22,092 nucleotides of DNA from Betaproteobacteria bacterium UBA2293 (GTDB taxonomy: Bacteria > Pseudomonadota > Gammaproteobacteria > Burkholderiales > Rhodocyclaceae), in NCBI GenBank assembly GCA_002345845.1, contig DDWF01000038.1, positions 1-22,092 of the forward strand. The letters run 5' to 3'. The translations under genes were made by a program, and so were the position numbers. How positions within the stretch are numbered: position 1 is the stretch's first letter; each line of letters begins with the position of its first letter. The notes beneath the pieces were generated by a model. The model was not told the origin of the DNA and searched no databases. It saw nothing but the letters and a program-made list of their open reading frames with translations. Below, piece by piece: positions 1 through 7,775 of this stretch.

Positions 1-2
1 GC

Positions 3-926
3 ATCGACAAGCCCGACGTGCGTTTCGTCGTCCATCTCGACCTGCCGAAGAGCCTCGAAGCCTATTATCAGGAAACCGGCCGCGCCGGCCGCGACGGCGA
101 GCCGGCCGAAGCCTGGATGACCTACGGCATGCAGGACGTCGCCCTGCAGCATGCGCGCATCGCCGAATCCGGCGCCGGCGAGGGCCAGAAAATCCTCGAA
201 TCGCAACGCCTGACCTCGCTGCTCGCCTACTGCGAAGCGCCGCGTTGCCGCCGTCAGGTGCTGCTCAATTATTTCGGCGAGGAACGCCAGCCCTGCGGCA
301 ATTGCGACGTCTGCGCCGAACCGCCGGAACTGTGGGACGGCACGCAGGCCGCACAGAAGGCGCTGTCGGCCATCTTCCGTACCGGTATGCGCTTCGGCGT
401 TTCGCACCTGACCGACATCCTGCGCGGCAAGGCGACCGACAAGGTCAAACAGTGGAACCACGACCAACTGCCCACTTTCGGCGTCGGTGGCGACCTCGAC
501 GAGCATGCCTGGAAAAGCGTCTTTCGCCAGTTGGCGGCGGCCGGTCTGGTCCATGTCGACATGGCCGAACACGGCGCGCTGCAACTGACCGAAACGGCGC
601 GTGAAGTGCTCAAGGGTCAGCGCCAGGTGCAGCTACGGCGACCGGCGAAACGCAAATCGACGACGTCACGCAGCAGCACGACCGTGGCCAGCGACCTGGC
701 GCCGGCCGACGAGGCGCTGTTCCAGCTACTGCGCAAGTGGCGGGCCGATACGGCCAGGGAACAGGGCGTGCCGGCCTACGTCATCCTGCACGACAAGACG
801 CTGCGCGAACTGGCCGAGGAACGACCGGTCAGCCACGGCCTGCTCACCGGCATCACCGGCATGGGCAGTGCCAAGATCGAGCACTACGGCGAGGAATTGC
901 TGCAACTGATCCGCAGCGAGGGGTGA
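3..926 (+). CDS. recQ: ATP-dependent DNA helicase RecQ (3' part, truncated by window edge)
   Basis: This is the C-terminal half of a RecQ-family 3'-5' DNA helicase used in recombination and replication-fork repair; the start lies outside the window. The reading frame is open from base 3. The first visible residues match the end of helicase motifs V-VI: a VRFVVHLDLP stretch, then the arginine-finger motif QETGRAGRDG. A zinc-binding subdomain follows, with its four cysteines in a CRRQ...CGNCDVC pattern at about nt 246-314. Next come an RQC winged-helix segment (about nt 350-610), a basic linker, and a C-terminal HRDC domain (about nt 705-917). This order (helicase, Zn, RQC, HRDC) is that of full-length RecQ, so nothing seems missing at the 3' end. 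It converges on the next gene, with a short hairpin between the two stops. Confidence 0.95.
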   Translation: MDKPDVRFVVHLDLPKSLEAYYQETGRAGRDGEPAEAWMTYGMQDVALQHARIAESGAGEGQKILESQRLTSLLAYCEAPRCRRQVLLNYFGEERQPCGNCDVCAEPPELWDGTQAAQKALSAIFRTGMRFGVSHLTDILRGKATDKVKQWNHDQLPTFGVGGDLDEHAWKSVFRQLAAAGLVHVDMAEHGALQLTETAREVLKGQRQVQLRRPAKRKSTTSRSSTTVASDLAPADEALFQLLRKWRADTAREQGVPAYVILHDKTLRELAEERPVSHGLLTGITGMGSAKIEHYGEELLQLIRSEG

Positions 927-943
927 GCGGCCAGCCGGCCGCT
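926..943. terminator. Hairpin between convergent recQ and CheX-like genes
   Basis: A perfect 7-bp inverted repeat (AGCGGCC / GGCCGCT) with a 4-base loop starts at the last base of the recQ stop codon and sits in the 21-bp gap between two convergent genes. No T-run follows on either strand, so it is not a textbook intrinsic terminator. Its position suggests a shared transcript end for both genes. Confidence 0.4.
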
Positions 944-947
944 GCCC

Positions 948-1640
948 TTACATCCCCAGGGATTTGAGGAATTCGTCCTGTTCGCTGCTGCTGGCCGGCG
1001 GCGCAGCCTTCGCTGGCGCCGCACCAGCGGCATTGACCTGGGCCAGCAGTTCATCCGGGTCCGGTGCCTCATGCTGCTCGAAATCATTGAGCTTGATGAA
1101 CTCGGTACGGTCGATCGCCAGTTCGAGATAGAAGATGTTGTTGCGGCCGGTGAAGAAAGTCACCCGGCGCGCCTCAGGCTTGTCGAGGTTGGTGTCGACG
1201 CTGAGCATGACCTGCTTGTTCAGCGCCAGCATCTTCGGCTGGTTCTGCGTGATGTGCGTCTGCAGCTCGCGCGCCACCTTGCCGGTGAAGTCGCCGACGA
1301 TCTGGTTCATCAGTTCGCCCATGACATTGCTCACCTCGTCCGAGGTATGCGAACTGGCCAGATCGCTCTTGGCCATGCCCATGTTCACCATGTAACTCTC
1401 GTACAGTTCCATCGCCGCCTGTGACGAGAAGTTGATCACCACCAGCCCGGAAAAGCCGCCGTCGAACAGCACGAAGCAGCCGATATCCGGCTTCAGGCAG
1501 GTCTTGGTGATGCGCTGGACCATGCCGGAATAACGGATGTCACCCTGGGTGGCGATGCTCAGCACCTTGGTCACCGAGTCGCACAGGCTGCGCAGGATGT
1601 CTTCGGTGCCGAAAACGACGATATCTTCTTTTTGGCTCAT
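948..1640 (-). CDS. CheX/CheC-fold protein (DUF3334-like)
   Basis: The product is a 230-residue soluble protein with no signal peptide. The central region (about residues 30-185) resembles the CheC/CheX fold of CheY-P phosphatases. The motif E109-x2-N112-x3-G116 inside a predicted helix matches the ExxNxxxG signature those enzymes use to attack phospho-CheY. Only one copy is visible, as in CheX, whereas CheC carries two. From memory, the length and layout also match the uncharacterised family DUF3334. The last 40 residues are Ala/Pro-rich and acidic, ending in a short EQDEFLKSLGM tail. It stands alone: no chemotaxis gene is adjacent. The ATG at 1640 begins the conserved-looking MSQKED sequence, but no strong ribosome-binding site precedes it. 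A response-regulator phosphatase role is inference; the fold call is moderate. Confidence 0.72.
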   Translation of the reverse strand: MSQKEDIVVFGTEDILRSLCDSVTKVLSIATQGDIRYSGMVQRITKTCLKPDIGCFVLFDGGFSGLVVINFSSQAAMELYESYMVNMGMAKSDLASSHTSDEVSNVMGELMNQIVGDFTGKVARELQTHITQNQPKMLALNKQVMLSVDTNLDKPEARRVTFFTGRNNIFYLELAIDRTEFIKLNDFEQHEAPDPDELLAQVNAAGAAPAKAAPPASSSEQDEFLKSLGM

Positions 1641-1795
1641 GGCTTTGCTTCAACTGGCTGAGGAAGGCATCTAGGATAACCGCGGAAGGCCGCGCCGGCT
1701 ACCGTCGCGCGCCTCACGCCCGTTCTCGCCGAGCGTCATCGCGAAACTTGCTGTCGATCATTTTCGCCGGCCGCCTTTTTGCCTAAGCTGACGCC
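1641..1795. promoter_or_regulatory. Divergent intergenic region (CheX-like / flavoprotein)
   Basis: These 155 bp separate two divergently transcribed genes, so promoters for both should lie here or nearby. A small hairpin (CGCGG-AAGG-CCGCG, 1681-1694) is visible. I could not identify convincing -35/-10 pairs or a strong ribosome-binding site on either side. Confidence 0.3.
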
Positions 1796-3049
1796 ATGAA
1801 TCCGACCCGCCGCCAGCTGTTGCTGGGCACCGCCGCCGCCCTCTGCGCGCCGCAAATCCTCGCCACCCCGGCCCGCCCGCGCGTCGTCGTCATCGGTGGC
1901 GGCTGGGGCGGCCTCACCGCCGCCCGCGCCCTGGCCGGCGCTTGCGACGTCGTGCTGGTTGAACGCCAGCCGCGCTTCAGCGTACTGCCGCTGAGCAACC
2001 GCTGGCTGGCCGGGCGCGCCGGCCGGCACCGCCTGCACCACGACTATGCGCCAGCCGCCGCGGCCTTCGGCTACCGCTTCCTGGCGGCCGAGGTGCTGGC
2101 CATCGACCGCCCCGCCCGCCGCGTGGACACCAGTACCGGGCCACTGCTCTATGACTGGCTGGTCATCGCCGGCGGCATCAGCGAAGACGCCGGCGCCCTG
2201 TTCGCCGGCGATGCCGCGGCGACCCGCCATTACAGCGAACATTTCGCCAGCGCCTACAGCGCTGGCGCCGACCTGGACAATCTGAAACGACGCCTGGAAG
2301 ACTTTGCCGGCGGCGAGTTCCTGCTCACTCTGCCGCTTGCCCCCTACCGCTGCCCGCCGGCGCCCTACGAGCGGGCGGTGATCATCGCCCACGCCATCCG
2401 CAGCCGCCGGCTCAAGGCCCATCTCACTGTCGTCGATCCGAATCCGCCGTGGCCGGCCTACCAGCGAATCTTCGCCGAGCGCTACCGGCAGGAGGTCAGC
2501 TACCTGCCGAACACCCGGCTGCGCCAGCTTGACCCCTACCGCCAGGTGGCGACGCTCGATATCGACGAAATCAAGTTCGCCACTGCCATCGTGATGCCGC
2601 TGCAGGGGGCTGCCAGCCTGTGCCGGGCGGCCGGGCTGACGGCGCCGGGCAGCGCCTGGGCGGCAACCGATGCACGGCATTTCGCTAGCTTGGCGGATGA
2701 GCGCGTATTCATCGTCGGCGACAGCGTTGGCACGGTGTCGCCGCTGTTCGGCCACTATCCGAAGACCGGCCAGCTCGCCAGCCGCATGGGGCAGATCGCC
2801 GCCGGCGAGATCCTCGCCCGCCTGGCTGGCAGCAGCAGCGAAGCCGCCCTGCCCGACAGTACCTGCTATGCCTGGGTCGATCTGGAGCCGGCGGAACGCG
2901 TACGCATCGACACCAGTTACCGGCGGCGCGGCGATGGCGAGTTGGTGCAGACCATCCGCCAGCAGCGCGAACACCAGCCCGGTACCGAGGACGATGCCTG
3001 GCTCGACGGCCATCTGCGGGCCCTGCTCGGGCCGGCGGCGGCCGGCTGA
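1796..3049 (+). CDS. FAD-dependent oxidoreductase, flavocytochrome c sulfide dehydrogenase flavoprotein-like
   Basis: The product has 417 residues. Its N-terminus TRRQLLLG, followed by a hydrophobic stretch, looks like a Tat leader, implying folded export to the periplasm. A dinucleotide-binding GxGxxG motif follows (VVIGGGWGGL, about 31-40). A second FAD-contacting motif FIVGDS lies near 305-310. Flavocytochrome-c sulfide dehydrogenase (FccB/SoxF) uses a redox-active disulfide above the flavin. Cys186 in YRCPPAPYER and Cys357 in STCYAW sit in the matching contexts, at about the expected spacing. The likely role is oxidation of sulfide or a related sulfur compound with electron transfer to a c-type cytochrome. 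No cytochrome subunit gene is adjacent, so the partner is unknown. It converges on the DUF411 gene with a 6-bp gap. The exact substrate is uncertain. Confidence 0.82.
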   Translation: MNPTRRQLLLGTAAALCAPQILATPARPRVVVIGGGWGGLTAARALAGACDVVLVERQPRFSVLPLSNRWLAGRAGRHRLHHDYAPAAAAFGYRFLAAEVLAIDRPARRVDTSTGPLLYDWLVIAGGISEDAGALFAGDAAATRHYSEHFASAYSAGADLDNLKRRLEDFAGGEFLLTLPLAPYRCPPAPYERAVIIAHAIRSRRLKAHLTVVDPNPPWPAYQRIFAERYRQEVSYLPNTRLRQLDPYRQVATLDIDEIKFATAIVMPLQGAASLCRAAGLTAPGSAWAATDARHFASLADERVFIVGDSVGTVSPLFGHYPKTGQLASRMGQIAAGEILARLAGSSSEAALPDSTCYAWVDLEPAERVRIDTSYRRRGDGELVQTIRQQREHQPGTEDDAWLDGHLRALLGPAAAG

Positions 3050-3055
3050 ATCAGT

Positions 3056-3550
3056 TTAGTGCCGGGCCCAGACCGAGGTGTCGCCGTCCGGCTTGACCAG
3101 CAGTGTGTCGTAGAGCTCGCGGCGGACCCGGCCCTGACCGGTGTCGCCATCGAGCATGGTGCACGCGGTATCGCAGGTCGGACTGGAAAATTCCCGCCCC
3201 GGCGCCCCGAGCGGCAGGCCCGGTACAGTCAGGCCGCGCGCCCGGGGCTTTTCGCGCAGCAAATCCTTGATGTCCTCGGCCGGCACATGGCCCTCGACGA
3301 AATAGCGACCGACCTTGGCGCTCGGCTCGGCCTGCAGGTGCTTCGGCACCTTCAGCCGGCGCTTGACTGCAGCCATGTCCTCATCGGCCTTGACGGTCAC
3401 CGTGAAGCCGTTATCACGCAGATGCTCGGCATAGTCGATGCAGGCCAGACAAATCGCTGGCGTATACAGCGTCACCGGCGGCAATGGCTCATCGGCGCTG
3501 GCCGCTGCGCCTAGCAGCAGCAGAAGCAGCGGCCAGCGCCGGCTCAGCAT
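3056..3550 (-). CDS. Secreted DUF411 family protein with divergent metal-site cysteines
   Basis: I take the ATG at 3550, giving 164 residues, because it directly precedes a Sec-type signal peptide (MLSRRWPLLLLLLGAAASA). A longer form from a GTG at 3583 would spoil that. The mature part has the DUF411 core: VTLYTPAIC, then KRRLKVP, a VEGHVPAEDIKDLL segment, ARGLTVPGLPLGAPG, and a C-terminal YDTLLV...WARH. DUF411 proteins are periplasmic, thioredoxin/CopG-like, and often linked to copper or other metals. Here the usual CGCC motif reads CLAC, and the downstream Cys-His that normally precedes the conserved VVGxYxxEGH segment is replaced. An inserted segment adds a CDTAC pair. The start overlaps the end of the upstream ankyrin gene by 7 bp, implying translational coupling. 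Function is unknown; metal binding is inference. Confidence 0.75.
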   Translation of the reverse strand: MLSRRWPLLLLLLGAAASADEPLPPVTLYTPAICLACIDYAEHLRDNGFTVTVKADEDMAAVKRRLKVPKHLQAEPSAKVGRYFVEGHVPAEDIKDLLREKPRARGLTVPGLPLGAPGREFSSPTCDTACTMLDGDTGQGRVRRELYDTLLVKPDGDTSVWARH

Positions 3551-4038
3551 GGCCGCCCCGGCTTGCAACCCTTGAGCAGCCACAGCGAAATGACGCCAGC
3601 CGCCTCGTCGGCCTTGACCTTGCGCGCCATGGCCGCCGCATCGCGGCCGACATTGTTCTTGAGCAGCGGATCGGCACCAGCATCGAGCAACTTCAGGACA
3701 TGGCCGGCCCGACTGGCGTAGGCGGCCATGTGGATGGGTGTCGAACCTTCGCCGTCGCGGGCATTGGGATCGGCCCCCGCGGCCAGCAGCACATTCATGG
3801 CGGAAAGATCCGGATTCATCGCCGCCAGGTGCAGCGGTGTCGAACCAAGCGGGGTGCGCACGTCGCGCAATTTGCTATCGCCGCGCAACAAGGCGGCCAG
3901 TGCCGGACCGTCGCCCTGACGGGCGAGCACATGGACCGGCAGCTCGCCAGCACCGGCGATCGAGTCGACAGCGGACTCGGCGCCCGCGGCACCGATGAAG
4001 CAGCAGAGCAGATAAGGCAAAAGGCGATTCAGACGCAT
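3544..4038 (-). CDS. Secreted ankyrin-repeat protein
   Basis: The product is a 164-residue protein with an N-terminal signal peptide (MRLNRLLPYLLCCFIGAAGA) and at least two clear ankyrin repeats. One is GSTPLHLAA...LLAAGADPNARD and the next is GSTPIHMAA...LLDAGADPLLKN. A partial N-terminal repeat (about 35-60) and a degenerate C-terminal repeat flank them. It ends in a Cys-containing tail (KGCKPGRPC). Ankyrin repeats bind other proteins, so it probably acts as a periplasmic scaffold, perhaps for the DUF411 protein whose gene overlaps its 3' end by 7 bp. A GGGAG ribosome-binding site lies about 8 bases before the ATG, inside a palindromic sequence (4037-4060). The partner and role are inference from the gene pair. 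Confidence 0.8.
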   Translation of the reverse strand: MRLNRLLPYLLCCFIGAAGAESAVDSIAGAGELPVHVLARQGDGPALAALLRGDSKLRDVRTPLGSTPLHLAAMNPDLSAMNVLLAAGADPNARDGEGSTPIHMAAYASRAGHVLKLLDAGADPLLKNNVGRDAAAMARKVKADEAAGVISLWLLKGCKPGRPC

Positions 4039-4060
4039 GCATGACTCCCGGGAGATGCAT
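4037..4060. repeat. Imperfect palindrome over the ankyrin gene start
   Basis: ATGCAT, GA, CTCCCGGGAG, ATGCAT forms a near-symmetrical 24-bp element with one 2-base asymmetry. It covers the start codon and ribosome-binding site of the minus-strand ankyrin gene. It could be a repressor site or a structure that hides the ribosome-binding site; it could also be chance. Confidence 0.35.
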
Positions 4061-4101
4061 CGATTATCGACAATGGTGCGGCCAGCGCCTGAACCTCAAT
4101 C

Positions 4102-4121
4102 AAAAAAATGCCGCGGCGGCA
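4102..4121 (-). terminator. Intrinsic terminator of the msh locus
   Basis: On the minus strand, 10 bases after the mshN stop codon, TGCCG-CCG-CGGCA forms a compact GC-rich stem-loop followed at once by seven T. This is the layout of a Rho-independent terminator and marks the end of the long pilus transcription unit before the ankyrin/DUF411 pair. Confidence 0.7.
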
Positions 4122-4131
4122 ACATGCCGGA

Positions 4132-5196
4132 TCAGCGCAGATGCTGCTCGGCCACTGCCGCCAGTTCACCGGTCAGGTTGCCGGCTGCCAGCGCCCGGCG
4201 CAGCGCCTCGCGGCCCTCGGGCAGGCGACCGTCGCTTTCCAGGGCCAGGCCGTAGCCCAGCCACCAGCGGCCGTCGTTCGGCGCCAACCGGGTCGCCCGC
4301 TGATAGTGGGCGGCCGCCTGGCGATGGGCGCCCAGGCGGGACTTGATGTGCCCCTGGAAACCGGCGTAGTCGGCATTGTTCTCGGCAAAGCTCTGCGAGC
4401 GCACCAGCGTTCGATCGGCCGCTGCCAGATCGCCCTGCTCGAATTGCAGGCGAGCCAGCGACATCGCCCAGCCGGCCTGCGCCGGTTGCAGTTCCAGACC
4501 GTCCTGGAGAACCGCGACCGCCTCGTCGATGCGGCGCGCTTCGAGCAGATGGCGCAGCAAGACCTGGCGCGCCTGCACATGCGAAGGATCGTGGCGGAGC
4601 GCCGCGCGCAGGGCTTCCCGGCCCTCATCGCTGCGGCCGCCGGCGAAGGACGTCTCGGCCCGCCGCCAGTCGGCGTCGGCACGGTCGCGCGGCGTGGCGA
4701 TGACCGGGCTTTTTTCGATTTTCGCCGGTTCGGCACTGCGTGCAGCCGGCGGCGGCAGCTCGGCCTTCGCCGCATCGCTTGCGATTCTCGGCGACTCCGG
4801 CGGGGCCACGGTCATTGGCAACGGCGACGGCGTCGCACCGGCAGTCTCGACTGTCGCAACCGTCGGCTCGACCACCGGCAGCGAGAGCAGCTCGTACGCC
4901 AGGATCAGGTTTTCCGAAAGCGGTACGGGCGGCTCAGCGACCGGCGCTGGCGGCGCCATCACCGGCACGGCGGCAACCGGGGGCGGTGGTGGCGGCAGCG
5001 CTTGCCGACGCTCCTGCCATTGCCAGCCGGCGATGCCCAGCGCCAGCAGCAGACCGGCCAGCAGGCTCAGACGAAAGCCGCGCCGCGTCGGCGGCGCCGC
5101 CGGCAGCGAACGGACTTCCCGTTGCAGGTTCTGCGCTGCCAGGACATCCGGACGATTAGCCTCGAGATTGCGCAGAACATCGTTGATCAGACTCAT
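4132..5196 (-). CDS. mshN: MSHA biogenesis protein MshN, TPR-containing
   Basis: The product has 354 residues and is the last gene of the pilus locus. The N-terminus MSLINDVLRNLE is the short cytoplasmic signature typical of MshN/GspB-like proteins and fixes the start at 5196, although the frame stays open further upstream. A single membrane segment follows (about 41-57), then a Pro/Val-rich periplasmic linker (about 67-135, with six consecutive prolines). The C-terminal half (about 175-350) consists of tetratricopeptide-like helical pairs, with GRSDEGREALRAAL and RRIDEAVAVLQDGL as clear examples. MshN is thought to work with MshM in placing or stabilising the secretin; the TPRs probably bind protein partners in the periplasm. 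The start lies one base after the mshM stop codon, with a GGATGGTGG ribosome-binding stretch inside the end of mshM. A hairpin/T-run terminator follows. Confidence 0.88.
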   Translation of the reverse strand: MSLINDVLRNLEANRPDVLAAQNLQREVRSLPAAPPTRRGFRLSLLAGLLLALGIAGWQWQERRQALPPPPPPVAAVPVMAPPAPVAEPPVPLSENLILAYELLSLPVVEPTVATVETAGATPSPLPMTVAPPESPRIASDAAKAELPPPAARSAEPAKIEKSPVIATPRDRADADWRRAETSFAGGRSDEGREALRAALRHDPSHVQARQVLLRHLLEARRIDEAVAVLQDGLELQPAQAGWAMSLARLQFEQGDLAAADRTLVRSQSFAENNADYAGFQGHIKSRLGAHRQAAAHYQRATRLAPNDGRWWLGYGLALESDGRLPEGREALRRALAAGNLTGELAAVAEQHLR

Positions 5197-5197
5197 C

Positions 5198-6025
5198 TCA
5201 CCACCATCCCGGCGCACTCGCCCCTTCGGTATCGGCCGCTGCCGCGCGCACATGGCCGGAACGCACGGCATAACGCCCTTCGCCGTATACGGCGAGCAAG
5301 GCCTTGTGGGCAAGGATGTTGAGCAGGCGCGGCGTGCCACGACTGGCGCGATGCAGACAACGCACGGCCCGCGCCCCGAAGACGCCCTCGCCGCGATAGC
5401 CGGCGACGCGCAGACGATGCGCCAGGTAATTGGCCACTTCCTGACGGTCGAGTCCATGCAGGCGATAGTGGAAGGCGATGCGCTGCAGCAGCTGGCGCAC
5501 CGACGGCTCGGCCAATTTCCGGTCGAGTTCCGGCTGGCCGAACAAGATGATCTGCAGCAGCTTGCGCTTCTCTGTTTCCAGGTTGGACAACAGGCGCAGC
5601 GATTCCAGCGTTTCCAGCGGCATCGCCTGCGCCTCGTCGATGCAGACGACGACCTGGCGGCCAGCCGCGGCATGCGCCGTCAGCGCATGGTTGACGCTCT
5701 GCAACAGGTGGTAGTCGTCGGCATCGGTGGCGACGCCCAGTCCCAGTTCCTCGGCCAGCGCCAGCAACAGGGTGCGTGGCGCCAGATAGGGATTGGGCAG
5801 GTAGGCGGAGACGCTGTCCGCCGGCAGCGCCTGCAGCAGGCGCCGGCAGAGCAAAGTCTTGCCGGTGCCGACCTCGCCGGTGATCTTGATGAAACCCTCG
5901 CCGCTGGCCAGGGCGATCAGCAGCGTGTTCAGGGCCTCCTGATGGCTGCGCGTGATGACGGTGTAGCTGGTATCCGGCGTGATGCCGAAGGGCAGTTCGC
6001 TCAAGCCGAAGTGATCGAGATACAC
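5198..6025 (-). CDS. mshM: MSHA biogenesis protein MshM, ExeA-family AAA ATPase
   Basis: The product is a 275-residue ATPase of the ExeA/GspA type. It opens with MYLDHFGLSELPFGITPD, the characteristic start of this family, which supports the GTG at 6025 as start codon. Walker A is GEVGTGKT (residues 50-57) and Walker B is VVVCIDEAQ (about 125-133). A sensor-like LFGQPEL segment and an arginine-rich RIAFHYRL region follow. There is no peptidoglycan-binding C-terminal extension of the kind seen in full-length ExeA; the protein ends shortly after the AAA lid. Known family members help assemble the outer-membrane secretin by powering its passage through peptidoglycan. It lies 13 bp after mshL and one base before mshN, matching the usual L-M-N order. 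Confidence 0.9.
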   Translation of the reverse strand: MYLDHFGLSELPFGITPDTSYTVITRSHQEALNTLLIALASGEGFIKITGEVGTGKTLLCRRLLQALPADSVSAYLPNPYLAPRTLLLALAEELGLGVATDADDYHLLQSVNHALTAHAAAGRQVVVCIDEAQAMPLETLESLRLLSNLETEKRKLLQIILFGQPELDRKLAEPSVRQLLQRIAFHYRLHGLDRQEVANYLAHRLRVAGYRGEGVFGARAVRCLHRASRGTPRLLNILAHKALLAVYGEGRYAVRSGHVRAAAADTEGASAPGWW

Positions 6026-6038
6026 GGCTTTCTTCGGC

Positions 6039-7775
6039 TTACTGCCACTGCAATACGCGCTGACGCGGATCGAGTCCCTGCAGGCGTTCCTGACTTTCAG
6101 CCAGGTTCTCGCGCCAGCCGTTGTCGTCGGAAATGACGGTCGAGCGCATCAGGATGACCAACTCGCGCTTGCGCTGACTGCCCGATTTCTGCCCGAACAG
6201 CAGGCCGAGGCCGGGCACGCCGCTGATGCCGGGCAAGCCGACGCGATCGTTGCGCTGCTCCTGGCTCATCAGGCCGCCGATGGCGACGATGCTGCCATCC
6301 TGGACGCGAACGATGCTGTCGGTTTCGCTGATGCTGCTCGAGGCCAGTGGCAGCGTAAATGTTCCGAGATCGCCGAGATCGACATTCTTGGTCTTTTCCT
6401 CGACGACGCTGACCGAGGGATGCACATGCAGAAGGATGTTGCCGCTGTCATCGATCTGCGGCGTCACGTCGAGGGCGATGCCGGAGAAGAACGGTTGCAG
6501 CGTGATGTTCGGCGTCACCACGTTGCCGGAAGCGCTGGTCGTGGTGTTGGTGCTGATGCCGGTGACGAAGTAGTCGTCGGTACCGACCTTGAGCACGGCC
6601 TTCTGGTTGTTGGTGGTGGCGATGCGCGGGCTGGACAGGACCTGGACATTGCCCTGGCCTTCGAGGAAGGACAACAGGGCGGCAAAATCCTTGGACTGGA
6701 AGGCCAGGCCGAAGAAACCCTGACCTGCGGACGAGGTGGCCATGGCACCATCGAAGCCCGGCTGCGCGCCGACGACCGTGCCGCCGCTGATGCCGCTGGC
6801 CGTGCCGATGAGCGTACCGGTCGCGTTGATGGCCGCCGAAGGCGCCATGACGCCGAGCGAGAAGCGATTGGCGACGCCGCCGAACTTGCTCCAGTTGATG
6901 CCCGTCTGGAAGGAATCGCTGAGGGCCACTTCGAGAATCTTGGCTTCCAGCATGACCTGGCGCTCGACCACCAGTTGCGTCGCCTTCAGGTAATCCTCCA
7001 CCGAGCGCAGTTCGCCCGGCATGGCTTTGACCAGCACGACGCCGGAATTGGCATTGACGATGACGTTGCGTCCGGATTCGTTGCCGACGATAAGGTTCAG
7101 CGCCGAGCCCAGATCCTTCCAGAAATCGTAATCGGATGAGGTGCGGATGCGTGCGCTGTCCGGCGCCTGCGTCGTGCTACCGGAGTTGGTACCGGTATTC
7201 GTGTTGTTGGCGGCACCGTTCTGGCCGCTACCGGTACTGGTCGGCCCCGAGGTCGTCGGCGAACTGCCGGTGACCCGCATCTCGCTCATGCCCTGGCGGC
7301 GGTTGGCCAGGTAGTTGATCTTGAACAGCCGGGTCTGCAGGGTGTTCGACTGGACCTGGATGCGCTTGCCCTGGACGCGATAGTCATAACCGTACACGTC
7401 GCGCAGCGTGTCGAGCACCTCACGGACGGTGACGTTCTTCAGGTTCAGGCTGACGGACCCCTCCAGCTCCGGGGAAAAGATCATGCTGTACGGTGTGCCG
7501 GAAACCAGGGCGGTCAGCACCTGGGCCACCGGCGCATTATTCACCGCCAGATTGAAGCGCGGCTCGCTTTTCGCCGCGGCCGGCGCATCGAGCTGCAGCG
7601 GCGGCACCACGGCCCGGCCGAGTGCCTCATTGATTGCCTGGCGATTGGGCCGGCTCTCGGCCGCCGCCTGCATTTCCTGGTTGATGCGATCGTAGGCGTC
7701 GCCACGATAGATATGCTGATTGCTACAGCCTGCCAAGACCAGCCCACCCACGGCCAACATGCACATCCTGCTCAT
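6039..7775 (-). CDS. mshL: Pilus (MSHA type) secretin MshL, lipoprotein
   Basis: This 578-residue outer-membrane secretin forms the channel through which the pilus passes. A lipoprotein signal ends at LAGC with the acceptor Cys17. An STN/N0-like region (about 73-145) includes GSVSLNLKNVTVREVLDTL. A low-complexity Ser/Thr/Asn/Gly linker (about 170-205) precedes the N-domain VNANSGVVLVKAMPGELRSV. The C-terminal secretin domain (about 270-560) carries GIALDVTPQID, an SSSISETDSIVRVQDG segment and the signature VPGLGLLFGQ. Length and order fit MshL. The ATG overlaps the mshK stop as ATGA, so translation is probably coupled. Being a lipoprotein, it may reach the outer membrane through the Lol pathway without a separate pilotin. 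Confidence 0.93.
   Translation of the reverse strand: MSRMCMLAVGGLVLAGCSNQHIYRGDAYDRINQEMQAAAESRPNRQAINEALGRAVVPPLQLDAPAAAKSEPRFNLAVNNAPVAQVLTALVSGTPYSMIFSPELEGSVSLNLKNVTVREVLDTLRDVYGYDYRVQGKRIQVQSNTLQTRLFKINYLANRRQGMSEMRVTGSSPTTSGPTSTGSGQNGAANNTNTGTNSGSTTQAPDSARIRTSSDYDFWKDLGSALNLIVGNESGRNVIVNANSGVVLVKAMPGELRSVEDYLKATQLVVERQVMLEAKILEVALSDSFQTGINWSKFGGVANRFSLGVMAPSAAINATGTLIGTASGISGGTVVGAQPGFDGAMATSSAGQGFFGLAFQSKDFAALLSFLEGQGNVQVLSSPRIATTNNQKAVLKVGTDDYFVTGISTNTTTSASGNVVTPNITLQPFFSGIALDVTPQIDDSGNILLHVHPSVSVVEEKTKNVDLGDLGTFTLPLASSSISETDSIVRVQDGSIVAIGGLMSQEQRNDRVGLPGISGVPGLGLLFGQKSGSQRKRELVILMRSTVISDDNGWRENLAESQERLQGLDPRQRVLQWQ

Noticed and set aside
1736..3013. Minus-strand open frame of 425 codons opposite the flavoprotein gene
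   Set aside because: The plus strand carries FAD-binding motifs and conserved cysteines; the reverse frame is Gly/Ala/Asp-rich with no known motif.
5197..5673. N-terminal extension of mshN in its open frame back to 5673
   Set aside because: The extension overlaps mshM in another frame, and MSLINDVLRNLE at 5196 is the family's usual start with a ribosome-binding site.
4376..6136. Plus-strand open frame of 586 codons opposite mshN and mshM
   Set aside because: The minus strand encodes recognisable TPR and Walker A/B sequences; the plus frame is low-complexity Arg/Ala/Ser-rich and crosses gene borders.
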